64,000 nucleotides of DNA from RPQJ01 sp963712815 (GCA_963712815.1 CAVQJL010000007.1:62001-126000); one strand, 5' to 3'. Positions 35,365 through 44,013 are shown, numbered from the stretch's first letter. Made by a program: numbers and translations. Notes: generated from the sequence alone by a model not told the origin.

Positions 35365-36411
35365 TCAAATGACCCCGCGACGCTCCTGGTCGAGCTCGAT
35401 CGACTCGAACAGCGCGCGGAAGTTGCCCTCGCCGAAGCCTTCGTTGCCCTTGCGCTGGATGATCTCGAAGAAGATCGGACCGATGACGTTCTTCGTGAAG
35501 ATCTGCAGCAGGATGCCATCCTTGTCGCTGCCGTCGATCAGGATGCGCCGGCGCTGCAGCTCCTCGAGCCGCTCGCGGTGACCGTGCACGCGGGCATTCA
35601 CGCCCTCGTAGTAGGTGTCGGGTGAATCCTGGAACTCGATGCCGTTCTGCCGCAGCTGGTCCACCGTGGCGTAGATGTCCCCGGTCGAGAGGGCGATGTG
35701 CTGGATGCCCTCGCCTTGGTACTCCCGCAGGTACTCCTCGATCTGCGACTTGTCGTCCTGCGACTCGTTGATCGGGATGCGGATCTTGCCGCACGGGCTC
35801 GTCATGGCGCGGCTGAACAGGCCCGTCTTCTTGCCCTCGATGTCGAAGTAGCGGATCTCGCGGAAGTTGAACAGGCGCTCGTAGAAGCCCGCCCACTTGT
35901 TCATGTTGCCGCGCTGCACGTTGTGCGTCAGGTGGTCGATCAACTCGAGCCCCGCGGCGCGGCTCGGCGTGGACTGCGCGACCGGCACGAAGTCCACGTC
36001 GTAGATCGTGCGGTCGCCGTATCGGTCCACGAGGTAGATGATGCTGCCGCCGATGCCCTCGATCGCCGGGATGTTGAGCTCCATCGGGCCGACCGGGCTC
36101 TTCACCGGGGTCGCGCCGAGCTCCACGGCGCGCGCGAAAGCCGCCGCCGCATCGCGGACACGGAATCCCATCGCGCAGGCCGACGGCCCGTGCTGCTGGG
36201 CGAAGCGCTGGCCGAACCCGCCCGGCTCGGCGTTGATGATGAAGTTGATGTCGCCCTGCCGGTGCAGCGTCACGTTCTTGCTGCGATGCCGGGCGACCAC
36301 CGGGAAGCCCATGCGGTCGAACAGCGTGCGCAGCAGCTCGGGGTCGGGCGCGGTGTACTCGACGAACTCGAAGCCGTCGGTGCCCATCGGATTGTCGAAG
36401 AGGTCGGCCAT
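35365..36411 (-). CDS. hppD: 4-hydroxyphenylpyruvate dioxygenase
   Basis: A 348-residue non-heme iron enzyme converting 4-hydroxyphenylpyruvate to homogentisate. Metal ligands are visible as H160 in LIDHLTHNV, H238 in GEGIQHIALSTGDI and E316 in IGPIFFEIIQRKG. The N-terminal VOC-like domain contains FEFVEYTAPDPELLRTLFDR. ATG 36411 is the family start. It is the first gene of the operon and has a short inverted repeat in its upstream region. Confidence 0.96.
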   Translation of the reverse strand: MADLFDNPMGTDGFEFVEYTAPDPELLRTLFDRMGFPVVARHRSKNVTLHRQGDINFIINAEPGGFGQRFAQQHGPSACAMGFRVRDAAAAFARAVELGATPVKSPVGPMELNIPAIEGIGGSIIYLVDRYGDRTIYDVDFVPVAQSTPSRAAGLELIDHLTHNVQRGNMNKWAGFYERLFNFREIRYFDIEGKKTGLFSRAMTSPCGKIRIPINESQDDKSQIEEYLREYQGEGIQHIALSTGDIYATVDQLRQNGIEFQDSPDTYYEGVNARVHGHRERLEELQRRRILIDGSDKDGILLQIFTKNVIGPIFFEIIQRKGNEGFGEGNFRALFESIELDQERRGVI

Positions 36412-36431
36412 GGTCGCCCCCTGGCAAATGC

Positions 36432-36443
36432 TTTCAAATGAAA
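36432..36443. promoter_or_regulatory. inverted repeat upstream of hppD
   Basis: TTTCA-AA-TGAAA, a perfect five-base dyad, lies about 20 bases before the hppD start in the 119-base gap after the TIR gene. Position suits a regulator site for the tyrosine operon; the regulator is unknown and the dyad is short. Confidence 0.3.
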
Positions 36444-36530
36444 CGGTAGGGCGCGATGGTAATGCAGTTGCAGTGCAGCATGCCAACCGGCCGCCCCTGA
36501 ATGCGCTGCCCCGCGTCGCGCGGACTCCGC

Positions 36531-38309
36531 TCAGCGACCCTGCACGAGCGCGGCGTAGCGCGGGTTGTCGCGGATTGTGTCGAGGTCCGGGTCGTGCTCC
36601 ATCCAGCGGAAGCTCTCGTAGCCTCCGGCGATCGCCCGTTCGATCGTGTCGATGGCGCGTTCGCCTTCGCCGAGAAGCGCGTAAAGGCAGGCGCAGTTGT
36701 AGAGCATCATCGGGTCGTCGGGACTGAGCTCCAGCGCCGCGTCACCCTCGCGAATCGCCTCGTCCTTGCGACCGTGCTTGGCGAGTGACGAGGCGAAGAA
36801 GATGCGCGCCCGGGCGTCTTCCGGGTTCTGCAGCAGGTAGTTCGGCAGCAACTCGAGCAACTGCTGCTCCGCGGCCGCGGCCTCCGGCTGCATCTTCAGG
36901 CACTCGTAGGCCTGCGCAAGGTCGGCATAGGCGGCGTAGAAGCCGGGCTTGATGTCGATCACGCGCTTGAACTGCACGAGCGCCGGCTCGTGCTCGCCGT
37001 TCGAGAAGTGAAAGCGCCCGAGCGTCCAGTATGCGATGAAGTCGTCCGGGTCCAGCTCGATCGCCTTGCGGCTCGATGCTGCCGCCTCCTCGAACTTGCC
37101 CCAGATGAAATACGACAGTCCCATCGCCGCGTAGGCTTCCGGCAGGTTGCTGTCGTACATCAGCGCCTTGAAGCTCAGCTCCTGCGCCTTGGCGCGGTAC
37201 TTTTCCTCGCGCGAAAACCACTGGTACATCTGCCCGTAGGCGCTCGAGCAGCCGGCATAGGCGGCCGCGTAGCGCGGATCGAGCTCGATCGCCTTCTCGA
37301 ACAGCTGGATCGCGTACTCGACGCTGCGCTTGGTGAGGCGATACAGGTAGTCCTGGCCACGAAGGTACAGGTCGTAGGCCTGGGCATTGACTGTCTGGCG
37401 CTTGGTGAGCGACACCTTTTCCGAGAAGCTGAGCTTGAGCTTGAGCGCCTCGACGATCTGCTGCGCCACCTGCTCCTGGATGTCGAAGATGTCGTCGAGC
37501 TTGCCCTTGTAGGTGTTGCCCCACAGCTGGCGGTTGGTCTCCACGTCCACGAGCTGCACCGTGATGCGCACGGAATCCTGGAAGCGGCGCACGCTGCCAC
37601 CCACGATGTGGCGCGCACCGAGCTCGCTGCCGATGGCCCGGATGTCCTGGCGCTTGCCCTTGTACTGCATCGACGCCCAGCGCGAAACGAGCTCGATCTC
37701 GCTCACCACCGAGAGCCGCGCGATCAGCTCCTCGGTGAGCCCGTCGCTGAAGTAATCGGCCTCCGGGTCGGCGCTGATGTTGTCGAAGGGCAGGACCGCC
37801 AGTGCCCCCGCCACCGTGACCGGATCGCCGGGCAAGGCGGCAGTTGGCCGCGCCGCGGTCGCGTCGACGGTCCTCGCCACAGATGCCTGCGGTGCGGCAA
37901 TGCCGACGCCGAGCCGTTCCAGCGAGCGCAGAATCACCTTCAGGTTCTCGTCGGGACTGCCCTGGTAGTACTCGATCTGCTGGATACCCGCGAGCGGGTA
38001 CTTGAGGCTCGGCGGGATCGTGGTCGGCTCGAGCAGGACGGGCAGGATGCTGCCCTTGCGCTCGCTGGTGAGCACGACTTCCTTGGCGACGTTGTGCGAG
38101 CGAACCGACGCCTCCGTGACGATCAGCAGCAGCACCTTGGCGCTATCGAGCGCGTTGACGATGGCCTCGCCCCACATGGCCGCTCCATCGATGCTGCCCA
38201 GGTCGATCCAGATGCTCACACCCGCGTCGCGCATTCGCGTCACGAGGTCGATGACGCGCTCCTTGTCGTCGCGTGCGTAGCTGATAAAGACGTCTGCGGA
38301 CTGGGTCAT
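36531..38309 (-). CDS. TIR - TolB-N-like - TPR repeat protein
   Basis: A 592-residue multidomain protein. Residues 1-130 form a TIR domain: ADVFISYARDDKERVIDLV, MWGEAIVNALDSAKVLLLIV, then SVRSHNVAKEVVL, with E77 at the position of the catalytic Glu of NAD-cleaving TIR domains. Residues about 165-295 are the TolB-N/FlgO-like module usually joined to adenylate cyclases or Ser/Thr kinases (ALAVLPFDNISADPEADYFS, GARHIVGGSVRRFQDSVRIT, DIFDIQEQVAQQIVEALKLK). Residues about 305-590 are TPR repeats (AIQLFEKAIELDPRYAAAYA, ASSRKAIELDPDDFIAYWTL, VQFKRVIDIKPGFYAAYADL). No signal peptide or membrane segment is seen. It could be a signalling scaffold or an NADase effector; function unknown. tRNA-Lys lies upstream on the same strand. 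Confidence 0.8.
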   Translation of the reverse strand: MTQSADVFISYARDDKERVIDLVTRMRDAGVSIWIDLGSIDGAAMWGEAIVNALDSAKVLLLIVTEASVRSHNVAKEVVLTSERKGSILPVLLEPTTIPPSLKYPLAGIQQIEYYQGSPDENLKVILRSLERLGVGIAAPQASVARTVDATAARPTAALPGDPVTVAGALAVLPFDNISADPEADYFSDGLTEELIARLSVVSEIELVSRWASMQYKGKRQDIRAIGSELGARHIVGGSVRRFQDSVRITVQLVDVETNRQLWGNTYKGKLDDIFDIQEQVAQQIVEALKLKLSFSEKVSLTKRQTVNAQAYDLYLRGQDYLYRLTKRSVEYAIQLFEKAIELDPRYAAAYAGCSSAYGQMYQWFSREEKYRAKAQELSFKALMYDSNLPEAYAAMGLSYFIWGKFEEAAASSRKAIELDPDDFIAYWTLGRFHFSNGEHEPALVQFKRVIDIKPGFYAAYADLAQAYECLKMQPEAAAAEQQLLELLPNYLLQNPEDARARIFFASSLAKHGRKDEAIREGDAALELSPDDPMMLYNCACLYALLGEGERAIDTIERAIAGGYESFRWMEHDPDLDTIRDNPRYAALVQGR

Positions 38310-38457
38310 TGAAGGCTCTTTTTACCGGCCGGTGTTCGACGCAGAGGGCCTCGCCCGCCGCAATTCGCTTGCGCTATCGCGCCAAGGCTATCCGATCCCA
38401 ACGCGCGTGGGTACCTCGGCAGCCGGCCGCGCCGACGGCACTCACGATGAGCCGGAT

Positions 38458-38532
38458 TGGTGGGCCGTGATGGGATCGAACCATCGACCAACTGGTTAAA
38501 AGCCAGCTGCTCTACCGCTGAGCTAACGGCCC
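38458..38532 (-). tRNA. tRNA-Lys (TTT)
   Basis: The minus strand folds into a cloverleaf: acceptor GGGCCGT/ACGGCCC, D arm with TAGCTCAGCGGTAGAGC, anticodon loop CTTTTAA giving anticodon TTT, T arm GGTTCGATCCC. A CCA end is encoded. It lies between queC and the TIR gene. Confidence 0.96.
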
Positions 38533-38549
38533 ATTTGGGAAGGCCGCGC

Positions 38550-38555
38550 ATGATA
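38550..38555 (-). promoter_or_regulatory. -10 element of tRNA-Lys promoter
   Basis: TATCAT on the minus strand, 17 bases before the tRNA 5' end and followed by a GC-rich discriminator (GCGCGG). No strong -35 was seen, and the element lies just past the queC stop. Confidence 0.4.
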
Positions 38556-38574
38556 CCGGATCGGACCCGACCGA

Positions 38575-39285
38575 TCACCGGTAGGGCGTGGGATCCTTGA
38601 TGCGGGCAGCCTCGAAGCCTTCGCGCCGCAGGCGGCACGAATCGCAGCGGCCGCAGGCGCGACCGCCGGCGTCGGCCTGGTAGCACGACACGGTGAGGGC
38701 GTAGTCCACGCCGAGGTCCATGCCGCGGCGGATGATCTGGGCCTTGCTGAGCGCGATGAGCGGCGCGCGGATGCGCAGGCGCTCGGGATCCTCCACGCCG
38801 GCCCGCGTCGCGAGGTTCGCCACGCGCTCGAACGCTTCGATGAACGCCGGCCGGCAGTCGGGGTACCCCGAATAATCGACCGCATTCACCCCGATGTAGA
38901 TGTCGTGGGCACCGAGCACCTCGCTCCACGCGAGCGCCATGGCCAGGAAGATCGTGTTCCGCGCCGGCACGTAAGTGACGGGGATACCGGCCGACGGCGC
39001 CTCCGGCACGGCGATCGAGGCATCCGTGAGGGCCGAGCCGCCGAAAGCCGCCAGATCGATGGTCATCACGCGGTGCTGCACGGCACCGAGTGCGGCGGCG
39101 ACGCGGCGCGCGGCGGCCAGCTCTGCCTCGTGGCGCTGCCCGTAGGCGAAGCTCAGCGCGTGGCAGGCATGGCCCTCGGAGCGGGCGATCGCGAGGCAGG
39201 TCGCCGAATCGAGGCCGCCGGAGACGAGCACCACGGCCGGCGTTTGCTGGTCGGTACGCCGCTCCGGCGGGCGAGCGACGCTCAT
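38575..39285 (-). CDS. queC: 7-cyano-7-deazaguanine synthase QueC
   Basis: A 236-residue ATP-dependent enzyme making preQ0 for queuosine. The PP-loop is VVLVSGGLDSATCLAIARSE; the zinc-binding four-Cys motif lies in SCYQADAGGRACGRCDSCRL. Other marks are ALSFAYGQRHEAEL and VPARNTIFLAMALAW. ATG 39285 overlaps the queE stop, so the two are coupled. Placement after tol-pal-cpoB is common. Confidence 0.96.
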   Translation of the reverse strand: MSVARPPERRTDQQTPAVVLVSGGLDSATCLAIARSEGHACHALSFAYGQRHEAELAAARRVAAALGAVQHRVMTIDLAAFGGSALTDASIAVPEAPSAGIPVTYVPARNTIFLAMALAWSEVLGAHDIYIGVNAVDYSGYPDCRPAFIEAFERVANLATRAGVEDPERLRIRAPLIALSKAQIIRRGMDLGVDYALTVSCYQADAGGRACGRCDSCRLRREGFEAARIKDPTPYR

Positions 39286-39920
39286 CGGCCGGGCTCCTCG
39301 CCCCACAGCACCTTGTGCAGCTGCACCTGAAGGCGCACGTCGAGCCGGTCGGCGAGGATCCACTCGGCCAGCTCGCGCGGGCTCACCTGTCCCCAGCTCG
39401 GCGAAAGCAGCACCGGGCACGGCAGCCCGGCGCGACCGCGCATGAAATCGCGGGCCCACTCGTAGTCGGCGCGGGAGCAGACGACGATCTTGAGCTGGTC
39501 GTGCCCCGTGAGCAGGTCGAGGTTCTGCAGCCGGTTGCGCGCCGACTCTCCCGAGTCCGGCGTCTTGAGGTCCACGACCCGGCTGACGCGCGGATCGACC
39601 GGCGCCACGTCCATCGCCCCGCTGGTCTCGAGCGAGACGCTGTAGCCGCGGTCGCACAGGGCTGCGAGCAGGTCCAGGCACGCCCGCTGCGCCAGCGGCT
39701 CGCCGCCCGTGACGCAGACATGGCGCACGCCGCTGCCGCGCGCAAGCTCGAGCAGTTCGTCCAGCGTGCGCCACTCGCCGCCATGGAAAGCGTACTGCGT
39801 GTCGCAATAGACGCAGCGCAGCGGGCAGCCGGTGAGGCGCACGAAAAGCGTCGGCCAGCCGACGGCGTCCGCCTCGCCCTGGATCGAGACGAAGGTCTCG
39901 GTGACCTTGAGGCGGCTCAC
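39282..39920 (-). CDS. queE: 7-carboxy-7-deazaguanine synthase QueE
   Basis: A 212-residue radical SAM enzyme forming the 7-deazapurine ring from carboxy-tetrahydropterin. The iron-sulfur motif CPLRCVYC uses C32, C36 and C39; the opening VTETFVSIQGEADAVGWPTL and GEPLAQRACLDLLAAL are typical. GTG 39920 overlaps the cpoB stop (GTGA). It works with QueC and supplies queuosine for the tRNA later modified by GluQ. Confidence 0.94.
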   Translation of the reverse strand: MSRLKVTETFVSIQGEADAVGWPTLFVRLTGCPLRCVYCDTQYAFHGGEWRTLDELLELARGSGVRHVCVTGGEPLAQRACLDLLAALCDRGYSVSLETSGAMDVAPVDPRVSRVVDLKTPDSGESARNRLQNLDLLTGHDQLKIVVCSRADYEWARDFMRGRAGLPCPVLLSPSWGQVSPRELAEWILADRLDVRLQVQLHKVLWGEEPGR

Positions 39921-40687
39921 CGGCGCTCGACGTCCATCCTCGCCAGCCGCTCGCGGGCGAGGCGGTCCGCGTCGGTCCCGGGATAAGTGGCAACGACCTT
40001 CTCGAGCGTCGTTCGTGCGTTGCGAAACGCCTTGAGCTCGTACTGGCAGAAGCCCACCTTGAGCAGCGCGTCGCCGGCCTTGGCCGAGTCGGGAAACTTG
40101 TCCAGCACGTCCTGAAATGCCCTGAGCGCGGAGGTGTTGTCCTTCTGGATGTAGTGCGCCTCGCCGAGCCAATAGGTCGCGCTGTCGGCGCGCGGTCCCT
40201 CCGGGTACTTGGCGAGGTAGAGCTGGAAGCCACGCACGGCGTCTTCGTAGCGCCCGGCCTTGAGGGCCGCGAACGCATCCCCGTACACCGCCGTCTCGTC
40301 GGCGGCACGCAGTTCGTCCTCGGAGGACGGCGCGCCCGCACCGGGCGTCGTCGGCATCGCGCCATTCTCCAGCAGCAGCAGGCGGCGATCGAGGTCCGCG
40401 TAAAGGTCGCGCTGCTGCTGGCGCAACGAACCGAGCTCGTGCCGGGCTTCCTCGATCTGGCCGCGCAGGCTGCGCAGTTCCGAGCGGGCAGCCTCGATCT
40501 GCTGCTGCATCGGCACCAGGTTCGCGGTCGAGCGCTCGACCGTGGCAAGGCGCGCCTCGATCTCGGAGGCGAGCGCCTCGAGTTCCTTGTTGCTGGCCGT
40601 GCGAGCCTCGGCAGCGAGGCCCGTCGCGAGCAGCACGGCCCCGAGGGCCGCCGCCAGCGCACGCGATTTGATTGTGCGTCCCATCAC
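39917..40687 (-). CDS. cpoB: cell division coordinator CpoB (YbgF, Tol-Pal system)
   Basis: A 256-residue periplasmic protein with signal peptide (ALAAALGAVLLATGLAAEA). A coiled-coil trimerisation segment at about residues 35-105 (QQIEAARSELRSLRGQIEEA) is followed by TPR repeats at about 130-250 (YGDAFAALKAGRYEDAVRGF, YWLGEAHYIQKDNTSALRAF). It links TolA and PBP1B to coordinate outer-membrane constriction. Position after pal supports the call; it overlaps pal by four bases. Confidence 0.9.
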   Translation of the reverse strand: MMGRTIKSRALAAALGAVLLATGLAAEARTASNKELEALASEIEARLATVERSTANLVPMQQQIEAARSELRSLRGQIEEARHELGSLRQQQRDLYADLDRRLLLLENGAMPTTPGAGAPSSEDELRAADETAVYGDAFAALKAGRYEDAVRGFQLYLAKYPEGPRADSATYWLGEAHYIQKDNTSALRAFQDVLDKFPDSAKAGDALLKVGFCQYELKAFRNARTTLEKVVATYPGTDADRLARERLARMDVERR

Positions 40688-41220
40688 TGCGCGTGGACGA
40701 GTTCGACGCGCCGGTTCTGGGCGTTGGCCGCCTCGTCGGTGCCCTCGACCGCCGGGCGCTCCTCGCCGTAGCTGACCGTGGTGATCTGCGCGTCCGCAAC
40801 GCCCTGCAGCATCAGGGCGCGGCGCACGGCCTGGGCGCGCCGCTCACCGAGGCCGATGTTGTATTCGCGCGAGCCGCGCTCGTCCGTGTGGCCCTCGAGA
40901 CGCATGCGCGCAGCGGGGTACTTCACCAGGTAGCCCGCGTGCGCGGCCACCACGGGGACGTACTCGGATCGGATCTCGCTGCTGTCGAAGTCGAAGAACA
41001 CGATGCTCTTCTGCTGCAGGTCCGCCAGTGCCTGCTGCTGCGGGGTGAGTGGCTTGACCGCGGTGCCGCCGGCCGCACCGGCCTCGCCGATGCCGCTGGT
41101 CGCGGCCGCATCCGTCATCGTCGCAGCGGCTGTTTCGTCCGGCTTGACCTGCTTGGGCTTCTGGCAGGCCGCGAGTCCCAGTGCGAGCAATGCGACGGCA
41201 AGGACCTGGATCGACTTCAT
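40684..41220 (-). CDS. pal: peptidoglycan-associated lipoprotein Pal
   Basis: A 178-residue outer-membrane lipoprotein. The lipobox LGLAAC places the lipidated Cys at residue 19. The OmpA-like peptidoglycan-binding domain (about 75-175) has IVFFDFDSSEIRSEYVPVVA, MRLEGHTDERGSREYNIGLG and ERRAQAVRRAL. It tethers the outer membrane to peptidoglycan and interacts with TolB. Confidence 0.97.
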   Translation of the reverse strand: MKSIQVLAVALLALGLAACQKPKQVKPDETAAATMTDAAATSGIGEAGAAGGTAVKPLTPQQQALADLQQKSIVFFDFDSSEIRSEYVPVVAAHAGYLVKYPAARMRLEGHTDERGSREYNIGLGERRAQAVRRALMLQGVADAQITTVSYGEERPAVEGTDEAANAQNRRVELVHAQ

Positions 41221-41259
41221 GGCTCTCGGACTCCTTCGGATCGGATTGGACTAACGACT

Positions 41260-41283
41260 CGCGCACGACGCAAAAAGTGCGCG
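41260..41283. repeat. hairpin in the tolB-pal gap
   Basis: CGCGCAC and GTGCGCG form a seven-base stem with a ten-base loop in the 92-base gap between tolB and pal. On the minus strand five T's fall in the loop, not after the stem, so it is not a classical terminator. It may stabilise or separate mRNA segments. Confidence 0.3.
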
Positions 41284-41312
41284 CCTTTTACCACAGCCGC
41301 CGCCGCCGGGCA

Positions 41313-42635
41313 TCAGCGGACGGAAAACGGCGACCAGGCGGGCTCCCTTACGTCGCCCTGGTCGGCGCTCAGCCGCTGCTGGAAGCGGCCGTCCGACGAG
41401 GCGATCGCGAGCGATCCCCGGCCGCGATCCCGGGTGGCGTAGATCACCATGGCGCCGTTCGGCGCGAAGCTCGGCGATTCGTCCTGACGCGCGCTGGTGA
41501 GCACGCGCAGGTTGCGCGATTCGAGATCCAGGATCGCGATGCGATAGCCGCCACGGTCGAGGGTCACGAGCGCCAGTTCCTTGCCGTCGGGCGACCGGCG
41601 CGGACGCGCGTTGTAGGCATTCGTGAAGGTGACCCGCTCGGCGTTGCGCGCGCCGTCGAGCGCCACGCGATAGACCTGGGCGTTGCCGGCGCGGTCCGAG
41701 GTGAAATAGAGGCTGCGGCCGTCGGGCGCCCACTCCGGTTCGGTGTCGATCGCGTCGTCCGTCGTGATGCGCGTCAGGCTCTGGGTCGCCAGATCGAGCG
41801 TGTAGATGTCGAGGTTTCCTTCGCGCGACAGGGTGAGCGCAAGTCGCCGGCCGTCGGGCGACCAGGCCGGCGCACCGTTGATGCCCGCGCGCGCCGAAAC
41901 CCGGCGCCGCTCGCCCGTGGCGAGCCGCTGCACGTACACGGCCGAGGCCTTGCTCTCGAACGACACGTAGGCGATCTCCTGGCCGTCGGGCGACCAGGCG
42001 GGCGACATGATCGGCTCGGTCGACTCGGTGATCGTGCGCGGGTTGAAACCGTCCGCGTCCGCCACCACCAGCCGGAAGCGCTGGCTGGGTGGCCGGCCAT
42101 CCACGGTGACGTAGGCGATGCGGGTCGAGAACGCGCCGGGGATGCCGGTCAGCCGCTCGAACACCAGGTCGGCGATGCGATGCGCCGTGGCGCGCAGGCC
42201 GCGTTCGGTCGAGGGCATTCGCTGGGCGAGCAGCGCGGACCCGGTGCGTACGTTGAAGAGCTCGAAGGTCACCGCGAGCGCGGACCCGTCGGGCTCGACC
42301 CGTCCCACGACGATGAAGTCGGAGCGCAGCAGCCGCCAGTCCTCGAAGCGGATGTCCTCGCCGCGCGTCGGTCGAGAAACGAGGTCGCGGCGCTCGAGCG
42401 GCGCGAAGCGACCGCTCATCTGCAGGTCGCCGGCGATCACTGCCGCCACGTCGGTGGCGGCCCCTTCGGCCTGGCCGCCAAACGGCACGACGGCGATCGG
42501 GACAGCGTCGCGAGTGCCCTGCGTGATGTCGAGGCGCAGCTGGGCCCGGCTCGGCCCGGGCGCAAGCAACAGTGCGCACGCGAACAGCGCGAGTGCCGCC
42601 AGCGCACGTCGGGTGCCTGGAATTCCAAGGTTCAT
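41313..42635 (-). CDS. tolB: Tol-Pal system protein TolB
   Basis: A 440-residue periplasmic protein with signal peptide (ALAALALFACALLLAPGPSRA). The N-terminal domain (residues about 33-160) contains AVVPFGGQAEGAATDVAAVI. The C-terminal beta-propeller has repeats with SPAWSPDGQEIAYVSFES, APAWSPDGRRLALTLSREGN, EPEWAPDGRSLYFTSDRAGN and ARPRRSPDGKELALVT. It bridges Pal and TolA. The gene is seven bases after tolA. Confidence 0.96.
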   Translation of the reverse strand: MNLGIPGTRRALAALALFACALLLAPGPSRAQLRLDITQGTRDAVPIAVVPFGGQAEGAATDVAAVIAGDLQMSGRFAPLERRDLVSRPTRGEDIRFEDWRLLRSDFIVVGRVEPDGSALAVTFELFNVRTGSALLAQRMPSTERGLRATAHRIADLVFERLTGIPGAFSTRIAYVTVDGRPPSQRFRLVVADADGFNPRTITESTEPIMSPAWSPDGQEIAYVSFESKASAVYVQRLATGERRRVSARAGINGAPAWSPDGRRLALTLSREGNLDIYTLDLATQSLTRITTDDAIDTEPEWAPDGRSLYFTSDRAGNAQVYRVALDGARNAERVTFTNAYNARPRRSPDGKELALVTLDRGGYRIAILDLESRNLRVLTSARQDESPSFAPNGAMVIYATRDRGRGSLAIASSDGRFQQRLSADQGDVREPAWSPFSVR

Positions 42636-42642
42636 GTAATCG

Positions 42643-43557
42643 CTACTCCGTCGGCTTGAACACGATCTCGAGGCGTCGCTCGAAGGCCCGCGAATCACGC
42701 GGCGGCGGTAAGGGCGAGGCCTTGAACACGGCGTTCGTGATCGATTCCCGCACCGCCTGGTCACCGTTGCAGGTCCCGAGGCGCACGTCAACGACCGTGC
42801 CGCCCTGGGCCTGCGTCACGTAAAGGGTGCATTCGAGGCCGGCCCGCGCCGACGCCGGGCGGATCCAGTTGCGCTCGATCGCCTGCACCAGCAGCAAGCG
42901 GTACTCGTCCACCACGCCCGAGCGCGCGACTGCCGCCGCCTCCTCCTCGGCGGCCAGCAAGCGCTGCAGTTCAGACTCGCGCTCGGCCCGGACTGCGGCC
43001 TCACGCTCGGCCTGCGCCTTGGCTTCCGCCTGGCGCTTGGCCTCGGCGGCTTCGGCCTTCTTGCGCGCCTCGTCCTCGGCGGCCTTGCGTTTCGCATCGG
43101 CGGCTTCGACACGCTTGCGCTCGGCTTCCTCGGCTCGACGCTTTTCTGCGGCGGCCTGTTCGCGCGCCTGCTGCGCCTCGCGTTCCTGCGCGAGCTGCGC
43201 CTCTCGCTGTCGTGCCGCCCGGTCGTCCGCCTCGCGCTGCTCGCGCTCGGTCTGCGCCGCCCGCGCGGCGGCCATCGCCTCCTCGGCACGGCGCTCCGGC
43301 GCAGGCTCGGCCGCACGCTCGACCGGTTCAGGCGGAGGCACGACCGGCTTCGGAACGGGCGCAACCGGTGCGGGCCGCGCCTGCGTCGCAGGCTTCGAGG
43401 GCGGCAGCTCCGTCACGAACCCCTCGATCGCAAGTTCGACTGGCGGCTGCTCCGACTGCCACTTCAGCGCCGCACCCGCTAGCAGCACGAGCAGCGCCAC
43501 GTGCAGCCCCGCGGAGCCCGCCAGGGGCCGCAGGTGCTGCTGGAAGAAACCAGGCAT
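42643..43557 (-). CDS. tolA: cell envelope integrity protein TolA
   Basis: A 304-residue bitopic protein. The N-terminal membrane helix is HVALLVLLAGAALKWQS. The Pro-rich stretch is followed by a long Ala/Glu/Lys/Arg helical domain II at about residues 85-215. The C-terminal domain III (about 218-304) has YRLLLVQAIERNWIRPASAR and ITNAVFKASPLPPPRD. It spans the periplasm from TolQR to TolB/Pal. Confidence 0.92.
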   Translation of the reverse strand: MPGFFQQHLRPLAGSAGLHVALLVLLAGAALKWQSEQPPVELAIEGFVTELPPSKPATQARPAPVAPVPKPVVPPPEPVERAAEPAPERRAEEAMAAARAAQTEREQREADDRAARQREAQLAQEREAQQAREQAAAEKRRAEEAERKRVEAADAKRKAAEDEARKKAEAAEAKRQAEAKAQAEREAAVRAERESELQRLLAAEEEAAAVARSGVVDEYRLLLVQAIERNWIRPASARAGLECTLYVTQAQGGTVVDVRLGTCNGDQAVRESITNAVFKASPLPPPRDSRAFERRLEIVFKPTE

Positions 43558-43560
43558 CGC

Positions 43561-44010
43561 TCAGCGCGTCCCGCTCTTGCGGCTCGGGGCCGCGGGCGAC
43601 TCCGTGGCAAACCCGACCTTCTGCGCACCCGCCTGTTGCAGCAATGCCATGCTTTCCACGACGCGTCCGTATTCGACTGCCCTGTCTGCCTTGACCACCA
43701 CGGGGCGCTCAGGTTCCCGGCGCAGCACGGCCGAGACGAGCTCGAGAACCTGCTCCGGCTCGAGCGCGGCCTGCGGGTCGCCGATGTTGAGGTACAGGCC
43801 GCCCTCGAAATCGATGCTGAGCACCAGCGGCTCGACGTCCGGTGCCAGCGGCTCGGCCGCCGCCTTGGGCAGGTCCACCTTGATGCCCTGGCTCAGCATC
43901 GGTGCCGTGACCATGAAGATGATCAGGAGCACCAGCATGACGTCGATGTAGGGGACGACGTTGATCTCCCCCATCAGCCTGCGCCCGCGACCCCGCTTCA
44001 CCTGTGCCAC
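43561..44010 (-). CDS. tolR: protein TolR (ExbD family)
   Basis: A 149-residue inner-membrane protein with one helix and a periplasmic domain. INVVPYIDVMLVLLIIFMVT carries the Asp needed for proton-driven function. It forms the ion-conducting motor with TolQ, which lies three bases upstream, and precedes tolA directly. Confidence 0.95.
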   Translation of the reverse strand: MAQVKRGRGRRLMGEINVVPYIDVMLVLLIIFMVTAPMLSQGIKVDLPKAAAEPLAPDVEPLVLSIDFEGGLYLNIGDPQAALEPEQVLELVSAVLRREPERPVVVKADRAVEYGRVVESMALLQQAGAQKVGFATESPAAPSRKSGTR

Positions 44011-44013
44011 GGC

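Noticed and set aside
36531..38532. TIR gene as part of a mobile island at tRNA-Lys
   Set aside because: No integrase, no direct repeat of the tRNA 3' end and no other accessory gene was found, so tRNA proximity alone is not evidence of transfer.
42900..43400. Repetitive-looking DNA within tolA
   Set aside because: It encodes the Ala/Glu/Lys/Arg helical domain II of TolA, not a DNA repeat or CRISPR array.
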